Origin: CAZEJS01 sp964512645
GTDB lineage: Bacteria > Actinomycetota > Geothermincolia > Fen-727 > Anoxymicrobiaceae
DNA length: 64,000 nucleotides
Assembly (NCBI GenBank): GCA_964512645.1
Contig: CAZEJS010000005.1
Span: 1 to 64,000, forward strand
Direction: 5' to 3'
Each line of letters starts with the position of its first letter. The stretch's first letter is position 1. Of this stretch, positions 24,057 through 32,465 are shown in pieces. The position numbers and the translations under genes were made by a program. The notes beneath the pieces are model-generated. The model did no database searches and had not been told where the DNA came from. It worked only from the letters and a program-made list of their open reading frames with translations.

Positions 24057-26108
24057 ATGGCAACATGGATTCCGGTAGCCGTAGTCGGGATTTCCGCGTT
24101 ATGCCTGCTTGTCGCCGCAGTGCTGGCGAAGCTGGTCCTCAAGGCCGACCCCGGCAACGAGAGAATGCAGGAGATCTCCAGGGCCGTTCAGGAAGGGGCC
24201 AGGGCTTTCATCAAGCGCGAATACGGTTACGTGGCGGTCTTCATCGCCATGATGGTCGTGCTGTTGAGCGTGGCGCTGCGCAGCGAGAACGGCTGGCAGA
24301 TAGCCGTGTGCTACGTGTTCGGCGCCCTTTGTTCGCTCGGGGCGGGCTTTGTCGGCCTCCAGATAGCGACCCGCGCTAACTCTCGAACCACCGAGGCCGC
24401 CAGGGAAGGCGTCTCGGGGGCGCTCACCATAGCTTTCCGCAGCGGGGCGGTCATGGGCCTGTGCGTCGCCGGCCTCGGTCTCCTCGGGCTTACCGTCTGC
24501 TACATCGTCTTCGAGGTTGTGCTGGGGCTGTGGAATTCCACCAACATCATCCTCGGCTTCTCGCTGGGGGCGTCCAGCGTCGCGCTGTTCGCCCGCGTGG
24601 GAGGGGGGATCTTCACCAAGGCGGCCGACGTCGGGGCCGACCTGGTCGGCAAGGTCGAGGCCGGGATCCCCGAGGACGACCCGCGCAACCCCGCGGTCAT
24701 CGCCGACAACGTCGGTGATAACGTCGGCGACGTAGCGGGGATGGGGGCGGACCTCTACGAGTCGTACGTGGCCGCCATCGTGGCCCCGATAGCGATCGCC
24801 TCATCCGGCCTGGTGTTCCAGAAACTGGGGACGAAAGCGATGATCCTGCCGCTGGCCATCACCGGCGCGGGGGTCCTGTGCTCGATACTGGGCACTTTCC
24901 TGGTCCGCACCAAGGCCGGGGGAAGGGCCGCTCAGAGGGCGCTGACGTGGTCTTCTTACGCCACGGCCGGCCTGGCGACCATCAGCGCTTTCTTCCTTAT
25001 CTGGTGGATAGCTGGCTGGAAGCACATCGGGCTCTTCTACTCCGTACTGATGGGGATAGTGTCCGGGATAGTCATCGGGCTGACCAGCGAGTATTTCACC
25101 TCGGACCACTACAAGCCGGTCAAAGAGGTGGCCAAGAGCGCCCAGACCGGAGCGGCGACCACCATCATCAGGGGGCTGGCCGTAGGGATGCTCTCGACGG
25201 TGATACCAATCGTCATGGTGGCGCTGGCCATGGGCGTCTCCTTCTGGACCGGCAACCGCGCCCTCGCCGGCGGGGGGATATTCGGCATCGGACTGGCCGC
25301 CCTGGGGATGCTCTGCACCACCGGCATGGTAGTGGCGGTGGACGCCTACGGACCGGTCGCGGACAACGCCGGCGGTATCGCCGAGATGGCCGGGCTCGAG
25401 CCGGAGGTCCGGGAGATCACCGACAGCCTCGACTCCGTGGGAAACACTACCGCCGCGATCGGGAAGGGCTTCGCGATAGGCTCCGCCGCCCTCGCCGCTC
25501 TGGCCCTGTTCGCGGCATACGCGCAGGCCACCGGCCTGGCGGCGGTGGACGTGGTGGGCGACTACAAGTTCTTCGTAGGCCTCCTGCTGGGGGGCATGCT
25601 GCCGTTCCTGTTCAGCGCGCTGACGCTGAACGCGGTGGGCCGGGCCGCTTTCGCGGTGGTGGAGGAAGTCAGGCGGCAGTTCCGCGAGATCCCCGGCCTC
25701 AAGGAAGGGCTGGAGGGGGTCAGGCCCGATTACGCCAGGTGCGTGGACATGACAACGAAAACGGCGATCTACGAGATGCTGCTGCCCGGCGCGCTGGCGA
25801 TAATATCCCCGCTGTTGATCGGGCGTTTCCTGGGAAAGGAATCGCTCGCGGGTTTCCTGGCGGGAGCCCTTGTGGCCGGGTTCATCCTGGCCATCATGAT
25901 GGCCAACGCGGGCGGCGCGTGGGACAACGCGAAGAAGCTCATCGAGTCCGGGGAGTACGGCGGCAAGGGGACGGAGACCCACGCCGCGGCGGTCTGCGGG
26001 GATACCGTGGGCGACCCGTTCAAGGACACCAGCGGGCCCGCCATGAACATACTCATCAAGGTCATGACGGTCGTCTCGCTGATATTCGTGCCCCTGTTCA
26101 TCAAGTGA
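24057..26108 (+). CDS. hppA: Membrane-bound ion-pumping pyrophosphatase, K+-dependent type
   Basis: A 683-residue protein with about 16 hydrophobic segments. It couples pyrophosphate hydrolysis to H+ or Na+ export. The active-site block DVGADLVGKVEAGIPEDDPRNP starts at residue 191, followed by ADNVGDNVGDVAGMGADLYESY. The segment GNTTAAIGKG (residues 462-471) has Ala and Gly at the two positions that distinguish K+-dependent from K+-independent enzymes (the latter have Lys and Thr), so this one should need K+. Whether it moves H+ or Na+ cannot be read safely. AAGGAG precedes ATG 24057 by 6 bases. It probably recovers energy from biosynthetic pyrophosphate. Confidence 0.96.
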   Translation: MATWIPVAVVGISALCLLVAAVLAKLVLKADPGNERMQEISRAVQEGARAFIKREYGYVAVFIAMMVVLLSVALRSENGWQIAVCYVFGALCSLGAGFVGLQIATRANSRTTEAAREGVSGALTIAFRSGAVMGLCVAGLGLLGLTVCYIVFEVVLGLWNSTNIILGFSLGASSVALFARVGGGIFTKAADVGADLVGKVEAGIPEDDPRNPAVIADNVGDNVGDVAGMGADLYESYVAAIVAPIAIASSGLVFQKLGTKAMILPLAITGAGVLCSILGTFLVRTKAGGRAAQRALTWSSYATAGLATISAFFLIWWIAGWKHIGLFYSVLMGIVSGIVIGLTSEYFTSDHYKPVKEVAKSAQTGAATTIIRGLAVGMLSTVIPIVMVALAMGVSFWTGNRALAGGGIFGIGLAALGMLCTTGMVVAVDAYGPVADNAGGIAEMAGLEPEVREITDSLDSVGNTTAAIGKGFAIGSAALAALALFAAYAQATGLAAVDVVGDYKFFVGLLLGGMLPFLFSALTLNAVGRAAFAVVEEVRRQFREIPGLKEGLEGVRPDYARCVDMTTKTAIYEMLLPGALAIISPLLIGRFLGKESLAGFLAGALVAGFILAIMMANAGGAWDNAKKLIESGEYGGKGTETHAAAVCGDTVGDPFKDTSGPAMNILIKVMTVVSLIFVPLFIK

Positions 26109-26195
26109 CCGTTCCCGGCCTATCCGGCGCTCCCGGGCGGCTGTTGGCGTGAAGGCGCAGGGCCGCCGGGGAGCGTCCTGTTCAAGGGAGCCAAA

Positions 26196-26225
26196 TTGAC
26201 CCGCCCGCCCGGGCGAATGTAAACT
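26196..26225 (+). promoter_or_regulatory. Candidate topA promoter with palindromic spacer
   Basis: TTGACC (26196-26201) is followed after 18 bases by TAAACT (26220-26225). The spacer contains the perfect palindrome CGCCCGGGCG (26206-26215), a possible operator. Expected transcription start is near 26232, two bases before ATG 26234, and no Shine-Dalgarno sequence is seen, so topA may be translated from a leaderless mRNA. The block ATTGACCCGCCC (26195-26206) recurs upstream of folE. Confidence 0.45.
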
Positions 26226-26233
26226 CACAGGCT

Positions 26234-28315
26234 ATGAAACTAATCGTCACTGAAAAAAACCAGACCGCCAGGCGGATCGCGGAGATCCTCTCCGGAGGGA
26301 AGGCGACGCGCGAGGGCGGCCCCCGGAGCACCGTCTACGCCTTCGGACAGGACGCCGGGGAGGTGCGCACACTGGGCATGCGGGGCCACGTCCTGCAGGT
26401 GGACTTCCCCGAGGAGTACCGGCAGTGGCGCGAGGTGGAGCCGCGCAGGCTGGTTGACGCCGAGATAATCAAGACCCCCAAGGAGAAGACGCTCGTCTCT
26501 TCCCTGAAGAAGTTCGCGAAACAGGCCGAGTCGATAGTGATCGCCACCGACTACGACCGCGAGGGGGAGCTCATAGGCTCGGACATCGTCGATATCATCA
26601 GGGAGGTCAACCGGGACGCGCCGATAAGCCGTGCACGGTTCTCGGCCCTCACGGACAAAGAGATAAACGAGGCGTTCGAACACCTCGATACCGTGGACGA
26701 GAACCTGGCGAAGGCGGGAGAGGCCAGGCAGGATATCGATCTCATCTGGGGCGCCGCGCTCACCCGGTTCATCTCGCTGGCGACCAACCGTCTGTGGCAG
26801 AAGTTCCTGTCGGCGGGCAGGGTGCAGAGCCCCACCCTCGCCATCGTTGTGGACCGGGAAGCCGAGATCAGGGCTTTCGTTCCGGAGGATTTCTGGCAGG
26901 TCAAGGTGGTGCTCGATCACGGCGGCGATCGGTTCACCGCCAGGCACAAGACCGAGCGTTTCGGCGAAGAGGCGGCCGCCCGCGGCGCGTACGACGCGAT
27001 CGGCGCCGAAGGGACCGTTGCGGGGGTCAAGACACGACAGAGGACCATCAACCCCCCGGCGCCGTTCAACACCACCTCGTTTCTCGCCGCGGCTTCGAGC
27101 GTGAAGGTGCCACCGGCGCGGGCGATGGACGTGGCGGAGTCCCTGTACTCCCGCGGCTTCATCAGTTATCCACGGGTGGACAACACCGTCTACCCCGAGT
27201 CACTCGACCTCGCCGAAGTGCTGGGGGCCATAAGGGGCTCCGAGGTGGTAGGGCCCCTGGCCGAGGAGCTGCTCGAGAAAGGCGAACTCAAGCCCACGCG
27301 GGGCAAGAAGTTCTCCACCGACCATCCCCCGATATATCCCACAGGGGCCGCGGACCGCTCCGCCATGTCGGCCCAGGAGTGGAAGGTGTACGAGCTGGTG
27401 GCCAGGCGTTTCATGGCCACGCTCTCCGGGCCGGCCCTGGCGCGCTCGACGCGCGTGGACGTGGAGATCTCCTCCGAGCCTTTCGTGGCCCGCGGCGACG
27501 TGATCGTCGAGGAAGGTTTCCTCCGTTACTACCCGTACAGCAGGAAAAAAGACGACGAACTTCCGGACCTGCATGAAGGCGACGTCGTTACGGTCGTCGA
27601 CAGGGAGCTCGAGGCCAGACAGACGCAGCCCCCTCCCCGTTACTCCGAGGGCGCGCTCATCCAGAAGATGGAAGAGCTGGGGCTGGGCACGAAATCGACC
27701 CGGCACAACATCATCCAGAGCCTGGTCGAACGCGGGTACGTGTACGGGACTCCGCTGAAGCCCAGCGAGACCGGCATCGCGGTATCGCGGGCGCTGGAAC
27801 GGCACGCCACCATGGTGACCAGCCCGGAGATGACCGGCGAACTCGAGAGCGACATGGACGCCATCGCCGAAGGCAGGAAGACGCTCGGGGACGTGGTGGA
27901 CAGGTCGCGCAACGTGCTTGGCGGCATCCTCGACATCATGGAGAAGGAGAAGGAGGAGATCTCCCGGGAGATCAAGGAAGGGATGCGCGGCGACACCGTG
28001 CTCGGCGAATGCCCGGGATGCCACGCGGAGCTTACCATCAAGACGGCACGCAAGTCCGGCAAGCGCTTCGCCGGCTGCGCCGGATACCCCGACTGCACCA
28101 ACACCTACCCTCTGCCCCAGAAAGGCAGCGTCATGGCGATGGGAGAGAGTTGCGAAGAGTGCGGGACGCCCCGTATTCGCGTCCTGACCAAGGGACGCAA
28201 GCCATGGGAGCTGTGCCTCGACCCGGAGTGCCCCACCAAGCCGAAGCGCCAGGTTCCCACGGAAGGTGCCGCCGGGCCGGAGGAAGAAAAGACCTCGGGG
28301 GAGTCAGCCGACTGA
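26234..28315 (+). CDS. topA: DNA topoisomerase I, archaeal-type (type IA)
   Basis: A 693-residue type IA topoisomerase that relaxes negative supercoils. The Toprim domain has the acidic residue E7 (VTEKN) and IVIATDYDREGE (residues 101-112). The catalytic tyrosine is Y312 in FISYPRVDNTVYP; SYPR-DNTVYP is the archaeal form, whereas bacterial TopA usually has TYMRTDS. Val replaces the usual Thr after Arg314. The C-terminus carries Cys-rich zinc ribbons (CPGCHAEL, then CAGYPDC, and CEECGTPRI with CLDPEC). Bacterial neighbours and base composition argue for an old transfer or a lineage trait. ATG 26234. Confidence 0.93.
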   Translation: MKLIVTEKNQTARRIAEILSGGKATREGGPRSTVYAFGQDAGEVRTLGMRGHVLQVDFPEEYRQWREVEPRRLVDAEIIKTPKEKTLVSSLKKFAKQAESIVIATDYDREGELIGSDIVDIIREVNRDAPISRARFSALTDKEINEAFEHLDTVDENLAKAGEARQDIDLIWGAALTRFISLATNRLWQKFLSAGRVQSPTLAIVVDREAEIRAFVPEDFWQVKVVLDHGGDRFTARHKTERFGEEAAARGAYDAIGAEGTVAGVKTRQRTINPPAPFNTTSFLAAASSVKVPPARAMDVAESLYSRGFISYPRVDNTVYPESLDLAEVLGAIRGSEVVGPLAEELLEKGELKPTRGKKFSTDHPPIYPTGAADRSAMSAQEWKVYELVARRFMATLSGPALARSTRVDVEISSEPFVARGDVIVEEGFLRYYPYSRKKDDELPDLHEGDVVTVVDRELEARQTQPPPRYSEGALIQKMEELGLGTKSTRHNIIQSLVERGYVYGTPLKPSETGIAVSRALERHATMVTSPEMTGELESDMDAIAEGRKTLGDVVDRSRNVLGGILDIMEKEKEEISREIKEGMRGDTVLGECPGCHAELTIKTARKSGKRFAGCAGYPDCTNTYPLPQKGSVMAMGESCEECGTPRIRVLTKGRKPWELCLDPECPTKPKRQVPTEGAAGPEEEKTSGESAD

Positions 28316-28331
28316 GCCCCCGGGAGGGGAG

Positions 28332-29273
28332 ATGGCCATGGACAAAGTCACCGTTTTCGGCGCGGGACACGTCGGCGCCACTACGGCGTTCTACCTGGCC
28401 CTGTCCGCGACGCTGGAGATCGCCCTGGTCGACATAGACGCGGGCAAGGCTGCCGGCCTCGCGATGGATATCGAGGAATCGCTGCCGTACTCGGGCTCTT
28501 CATCGAAACTGGAGGGAGGAGGAGACGCGGCGCTGGCGGAGGGGTCAGACCTCGTTGTGATAACCGCGGGATATCCTCGCACGCCCGGTATGTCCCGCCT
28601 GGACCTCACCGAACGCAACGCCCCGGTGGTCAGAGAGGTGGCGTCCTCCGTCGCGGAGCGTGCTCCTGGAGCGGTGGTGATCAACGTCACCAACCCGGTG
28701 GACGAGATGACTTTCCTCGCCTGGAGGTCGTGCGGCTTCGAGCCCCGCCGGGTGATGGGGATGGCGGGGGTGCTGGACACGTCGAGGTTCCTTTACTTCC
28801 TGAACAGGATGGCCTCCGTCCGGACGCGGGACACCAGCGCGCTGGTGCTGGGTTCGCACGGGGACGACATGGCGCCCCTGGTGGATACGTCGACCGTTGG
28901 CGGCGAGCCGTTGAGCGAAGTCGTGGAGGCCGGGCTCCTCGACGAGGTGGTCGGGCGCACCAGGGAGGGGGGCGCGGAGATCGTTGGTCAAATCAAGACG
29001 GGCAGCGCCTACTTCGCGCCGGCGGTGAGCGTCGGGGCGATGGCCCTGGCGATACTCGCCGATACCGGCCGTGTGCTGCCGGCCTCCGCTTACCTGACGG
29101 GTGAATACGGGATCGAGGGCGTGTTCCTGGGGGTCCCCGCGAAACTGGGACGCGGAGGTGTGCTGCAGGTCGTGGAACTGCCGCTCTCCGGCCGCGAGCG
29201 GGGGTACCTCCACCGGGCCGCGGCGGGGGTGAGAGGTCGCGTCGAGGAAGCCGAGAGGTTCCTTGGTGAGTGA
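28332..29273 (+). CDS. mdh: Malate dehydrogenase, LDH-like type
   Basis: A 313-residue NAD-dependent dehydrogenase, interconverting malate and oxaloacetate. The Rossmann motif GAGHVGA is at residues 10-16, with acidic D34 after it favouring NAD. R83 and R89 in GYPRTPGMSR bind the substrate; Arg at position 83 (two before the Pro) indicates malate and not lactate. D149 and R152 (GVLDTSRF) and H176 (LGSHGDDM) complete the active site. ATG 28332 follows GGAGGGGAG; ATG 28338 is an alternative. It overlaps the following MFS gene by 11 bases. Confidence 0.93.
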   Translation: MAMDKVTVFGAGHVGATTAFYLALSATLEIALVDIDAGKAAGLAMDIEESLPYSGSSSKLEGGGDAALAEGSDLVVITAGYPRTPGMSRLDLTERNAPVVREVASSVAERAPGAVVINVTNPVDEMTFLAWRSCGFEPRRVMGMAGVLDTSRFLYFLNRMASVRTRDTSALVLGSHGDDMAPLVDTSTVGGEPLSEVVEAGLLDEVVGRTREGGAEIVGQIKTGSAYFAPAVSVGAMALAILADTGRVLPASAYLTGEYGIEGVFLGVPAKLGRGGVLQVVELPLSGRERGYLHRAAAGVRGRVEEAERFLGE

Positions 29274-30771
29274 GGACGGCCCCGGCCCCGCCGGCGAGGA
29301 AGAAGAGCCGGCGGCCGGCCTTCGCGAGGGCGCGGCCCCGGGCACGCGCGACGCCCGGGCGGATCCGGACCCCGGCGCGCAGGTCACCCTCGAGATATCG
29401 GCGTTCCGCAGGGTCCTCAAGAACCGCGACTTCATGGCGCTGTGGATAGGCCTGGGCATCTCCAGCATAGGGGACTGGGTCATAGTCGGCATCCTGCTGG
29501 ACCAGGTCAACAGGCTGGGAGGCCCGTCGGGCCTCTTCTTCATGATGGCTTTCAGGTTCCTTCCGGCCTTCCTCTTTGGACTGGTGGCCGGCGCTGTGGT
29601 CGATCGGGTCGAGCGGAAGGCGCTGATGATCATATGCGAGCTGGCCCGCGCCGTCATGGTCATCGCCCTGGCGTTCGCCAATTCGCTGGCCATGATATGC
29701 GGACTGGTCTTCGGGATCGAGTGCTTCACCCTGCTCTTCAATCCCGCGACGGACTCCAGCATCCCCGACCTGGTCGAGAAGGAAGAAGTGATGACCGCGA
29801 ACTCCATGATGTCGACGAGCATGTACCTGACGATGGCGCTGGGCACCCTCATAGCCACAGTAATCCTCGGGATCGCTGGGCTCGTCTACAGGTTCCCGTT
29901 CGTCCACTACATCGCCAGGGAACAGGCCGCTTTCCAGCACCAGTTCGCGTTCATCGTCGATGCCTTCAGCTTCCTCGTCTCCGCCATGCTGCTTTTCACC
30001 ATCGCTTTCCCCAGGGGCGACGCCCGGGCAAGGGAGAAGTTCTCGGCGCGCTCGATCTTCGGCGACCTGAAGGAGGGCCTGGGTTTCATGAGGACCGATC
30101 CGTTGACCCGGGGCATCCTGGGCCTGATGATCGTGGGGTTCATCGGCGGCGGTTCCCTGTACATCCTCGGCGCGCCTTTCGCCCAGCAGGTGATGAACGC
30201 GGTGGGGGCGAAATTCACCCTGCTCCTCTCGATGCTGATGATCGGGATAGTGGCCGGGGCGGCTTCCACCCCCTGGCTGAGCAAGAGGTTTCCCTCCTCG
30301 CTGTGGTTCACCAGGGCGGTGGTAATGTTCGGCGCGGCCGTGGTCACGTTCGCCCTGATCGACTTCTACCCGCTGTCGATGCTGGTCATCTTCTTTGGCG
30401 GTTGCACGCTGGGCTACCTGCTGGTGTCGGCCTATACCCTCCTGCACCAGAACCTGGCCGAAGAGATCAGAGGCAGGGTCTTCGCGGCCATGCAGACGAT
30501 CATGCGCACCTGCATGCTGCTCTCGATGGGCATATTCGCCGGCCTGGCCTGGCTGCTGGGCAGGTGGATTCCCTGGACGGCGGACAAGCCTGTGAGCAGG
30601 GTGTTAGACCTGGGAGTTCTCCACAAGAGCTTCTATCCATCGATGATCGCGCTGCTGATAGGGGGCGCGGTGGTAATATTCGCCGGGGTGGCTTTCACCC
30701 ACTCGCTTCACAGCTTCTTCAGGGACAAGGAATCCTCCGGCGAGGCCGCCCGGGCCGCCGGACGGGCATGA
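29263..30771 (+). CDS. MFS transporter (MFS_3 / EntS-like exporter family)
   Basis: A 502-residue membrane protein with about 12 hydrophobic segments. The first 40 residues are a polar Gly/Pro/Glu-rich extension, then FRRVLKNRDFMALWIGLGISSIGDWV and the VVDRVERKALMIICELARAVMV loop with the A-type motif, as in exporters of the MFS_3 group. A large periplasmic or cytoplasmic loop at residues 200-235 is long for the family. Substrate unknown. TTG 29263 or GTG 29266 could be the start; either overlaps the mdh end, so the two are cotranscribed. Confidence 0.85.
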   Translation: MVSEDGPGPAGEEEEPAAGLREGAAPGTRDARADPDPGAQVTLEISAFRRVLKNRDFMALWIGLGISSIGDWVIVGILLDQVNRLGGPSGLFFMMAFRFLPAFLFGLVAGAVVDRVERKALMIICELARAVMVIALAFANSLAMICGLVFGIECFTLLFNPATDSSIPDLVEKEEVMTANSMMSTSMYLTMALGTLIATVILGIAGLVYRFPFVHYIAREQAAFQHQFAFIVDAFSFLVSAMLLFTIAFPRGDARAREKFSARSIFGDLKEGLGFMRTDPLTRGILGLMIVGFIGGGSLYILGAPFAQQVMNAVGAKFTLLLSMLMIGIVAGAASTPWLSKRFPSSLWFTRAVVMFGAAVVTFALIDFYPLSMLVIFFGGCTLGYLLVSAYTLLHQNLAEEIRGRVFAAMQTIMRTCMLLSMGIFAGLAWLLGRWIPWTADKPVSRVLDLGVLHKSFYPSMIALLIGGAVVIFAGVAFTHSLHSFFRDKESSGEAARAAGRA

Positions 30772-30865
30772 CAGGAATCCGGGGAAGCCCCCGCCGCGCG
30801 CGGGGGATCGCCTGTCCCGGGGTGATCGTCCTCGTGGACAGGCCGGACCGCCCTTCATGCGCTTG

Positions 30866-31270
30866 ACCAGGATGGTAGTCAGATTCCCCTTCCGACTCGA
30901 TGGAGAGCGGGCAGCGGTCCGCTACCCTGGCCATCTCACGCCGCAACACGGTGAAGCCGCCTTCGTGGTCGAAGAAGTAGCCAACGCTGAACACGAGGTG
31001 GAACTCGCCGTCCGAGAATCCCTGCACGAGGGCCGTAACGTCACCCGCGGACGTGTTCGCCGCCTCTCAGGCTTCCTGGTGGAGCTGCCTGAACTCGACA
31101 AGGCGCTTCGGGCTCCCATCGACGCCGGTCAGCCTGGTGAAACCGGCGCGATGCAGTGTCGCCGGGTTGGCGCCCGACCTGCAACCTATCTCCGGTGTCG
31201 CGTCAGTCTCTTTCGCGTATCTCGAAACGAGGTCCGAGAGGAAGGCGTCTCTGGTTCTTTCTACATCCAT
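30866..31270 (-). pseudogene. Broken SAM-dependent methyltransferase
   Basis: On the minus strand a frame from 31270 reads MDVERTRDAFLSDLVSRYAKET, then EIGCRSGANPATLHRAGF (motif I, with the second Gly changed to Arg) and TGVDGSPKRLVEF. A TGA at 31069-31067 stops it. The same frame then continues with QGFSDGEFHLVFSVGYFFDH and LRREMARVADRCPLSIESEGESDYHP, the later motifs of class I methyltransferases. The C-terminus is missing. Nonsense mutation, altered motif and lost tail together indicate a pseudogene. It lies just after the broken membrane protein. Confidence 0.75.
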
Positions 31271-31295
31271 CGGCGGCTTCGCTCCCCCTGCAAGG

Positions 31296-31957
31296 CTAGT
31301 AGCTGGCGTCTGGCGGTATCCAGTTGCGGCCATTCCATTCCCAGCCCTGGTCGATAAGGGACTGGCGTGTCACCCAGCCTGTCGAGGTCCGAGATCATGT
31401 CGCTGAGAGCGTCCACCGTGTTCTGGTCTAAGAGGTTGGCCCAGGAGAGCGCGGCGAACAGTTCGCCCATCTTCTCCACGTACGCCCTGTAGGCGGCCAG
31501 GGCCTTCGACAGCTGGCCCGCCCTGGCGCTCTGTGTGGTGCCGACTGCCTTCTCGAGGTCCCCCTCGAGCTCCTCCACGTTCTCGATGGTCTTCCCTATC
31601 TCCTTGACGGTGTTGGCCAGGTAGGCGAAGTCGGTGGTTATCTGTGGGAAAGCCTCGCTGTTCTCTTCCAAGAGCTTCTCGTAGTCGTCCCACACCTTGA
31701 CAATGGCGGCGTTGACGGCCTCGTCATCGCCGCCTCCCAAGCCCTTCACCGCGAAGATTATCCCCAGGGTGATCCCGCCCAGAACAGCGACACCGATTAT
31801 CACCACCAGGGCTATCCCCGCCGGTGTGGAGAAGAAGCCCGATGAGGCCTTCTTCAGCCCGGCTTTCCGTGAAGTTGCCCGCTTCAGAACCGCGCTCTTT
31901 GTAAACCGTCGCCGCTGACGGTCCGGCGAGACGGTTGACCAGGGTTTTCCCTTCCAT
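31296..31957 (-). pseudogene. Frameshifted membrane-anchored helical protein
   Basis: A long frame on the minus strand has a basic N-terminal segment (RRRFTKSAVLKRATSRKAGLKK), one hydrophobic helix (IALVVIIGVAVLGGITLGIIFAV) and about 130 polar helical residues with no family I recognise. The frame runs on to 31261 with unconvincing sequence, but switching frame near 31380 gives RQSLIDQGWEWNGRNWIPPDASY and a stop at 31296. That ending is compact and Trp-rich like a natural C-terminus. The N-terminal start is also unclear: ATG 31957 has GGGAG upstream but lies in another frame. Likely recently decayed, or a sequence error. Confidence 0.6.
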
Positions 31958-31978
31958 ATGGGTCGTCTCCCTGTCAGG

Positions 31979-32320
31979 TCACCTCGGGACGGCGGCGAGA
32001 CACCGGATACGCTCCGGGAGGTCCGAGAACAAGCCCCCATGGGCCGGGTCGCGGGCGAGCACCTCCTGGTCGTTCACGTCCTCGTATCCGGCGAGGCGGG
32101 CGTAGACCGATTGCTTGAGGAGGCCGGCAAGCTCTTGCCGGACGTTCCTCCAGGTCCTCAGTTCGGATAGTCCTTCGCCCGCCATTTCCGTGAGCCGGAG
32201 CGCTTCGTCGAGCTCTCTCACCGCGAGAAGTCCGGCATCGGTCGTCACCTTCGCGCATTAGGATTCCAGCCTCAAATGACCGTCGAAATGGAACTTCAGA
32301 GCGGAGTGTTCGCTTTCACC
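31979..32320 (-). mobile_element. IS1380-family transposase remnant (N-terminal part)
   Basis: The minus strand reads KFHFDGHLRLES, a TAA at 32260-32258, then KVTTDAGLLAVRELDEALRLTEMAGEGL, LAGLLKQSVYARLAGYEDVND and EVLARDPAHG. This is the conserved N-terminal region of IS1380-type transposases (TSDAGLLLVRELDE... RQSVYGRLAGYEDVNDAERLARDP in intact copies). Only about 100 of some 450 residues are present, there is an in-frame stop, and sequence after DPAHG is unrelated. No terminal inverted repeats were found. It is a dead fragment marking past insertion. Confidence 0.75.
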
Positions 32321-32389
32321 CGCCGGGTTTCACCTCGTGGAGATCCCGGGATGCCGATAAATCCCTTTCTAATCGACAATTCACCGATA

Positions 32390-32433
32390 CAAGCCCGGGT
32401 TTCTTACCGTTTGATATGATAAATGCGGGCTTG
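32390..32433 (+). promoter_or_regulatory. Inverted repeat and -10-like element upstream of tmk
   Basis: CAAGCCCG (32390-32397) and CGGGCTTG (32426-32433) are a perfect 8-bp inverted repeat 28 bases apart. Between them lies TATGAT (32415-32420), a plausible -10 box. The arrangement could be an operator around the tmk promoter or a loose stem. No good -35 is visible. Confidence 0.35.
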
Positions 32434-32465
32434 AGCATCGTTTCACCGACGAGACGGGGGGAGCA

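Noticed and set aside
28738..28755. Possible lactate dehydrogenase instead of malate dehydrogenase
   Set aside because: The substrate loop has Arg at position 83 (PRTPG), the residue of malate dehydrogenases, where lactate enzymes have Gln.
30857..31357. Plus-strand frame opposite the methyltransferase pseudogene
   Set aside because: No similarity to any family; the minus strand explains the sequence as methyltransferase motifs.
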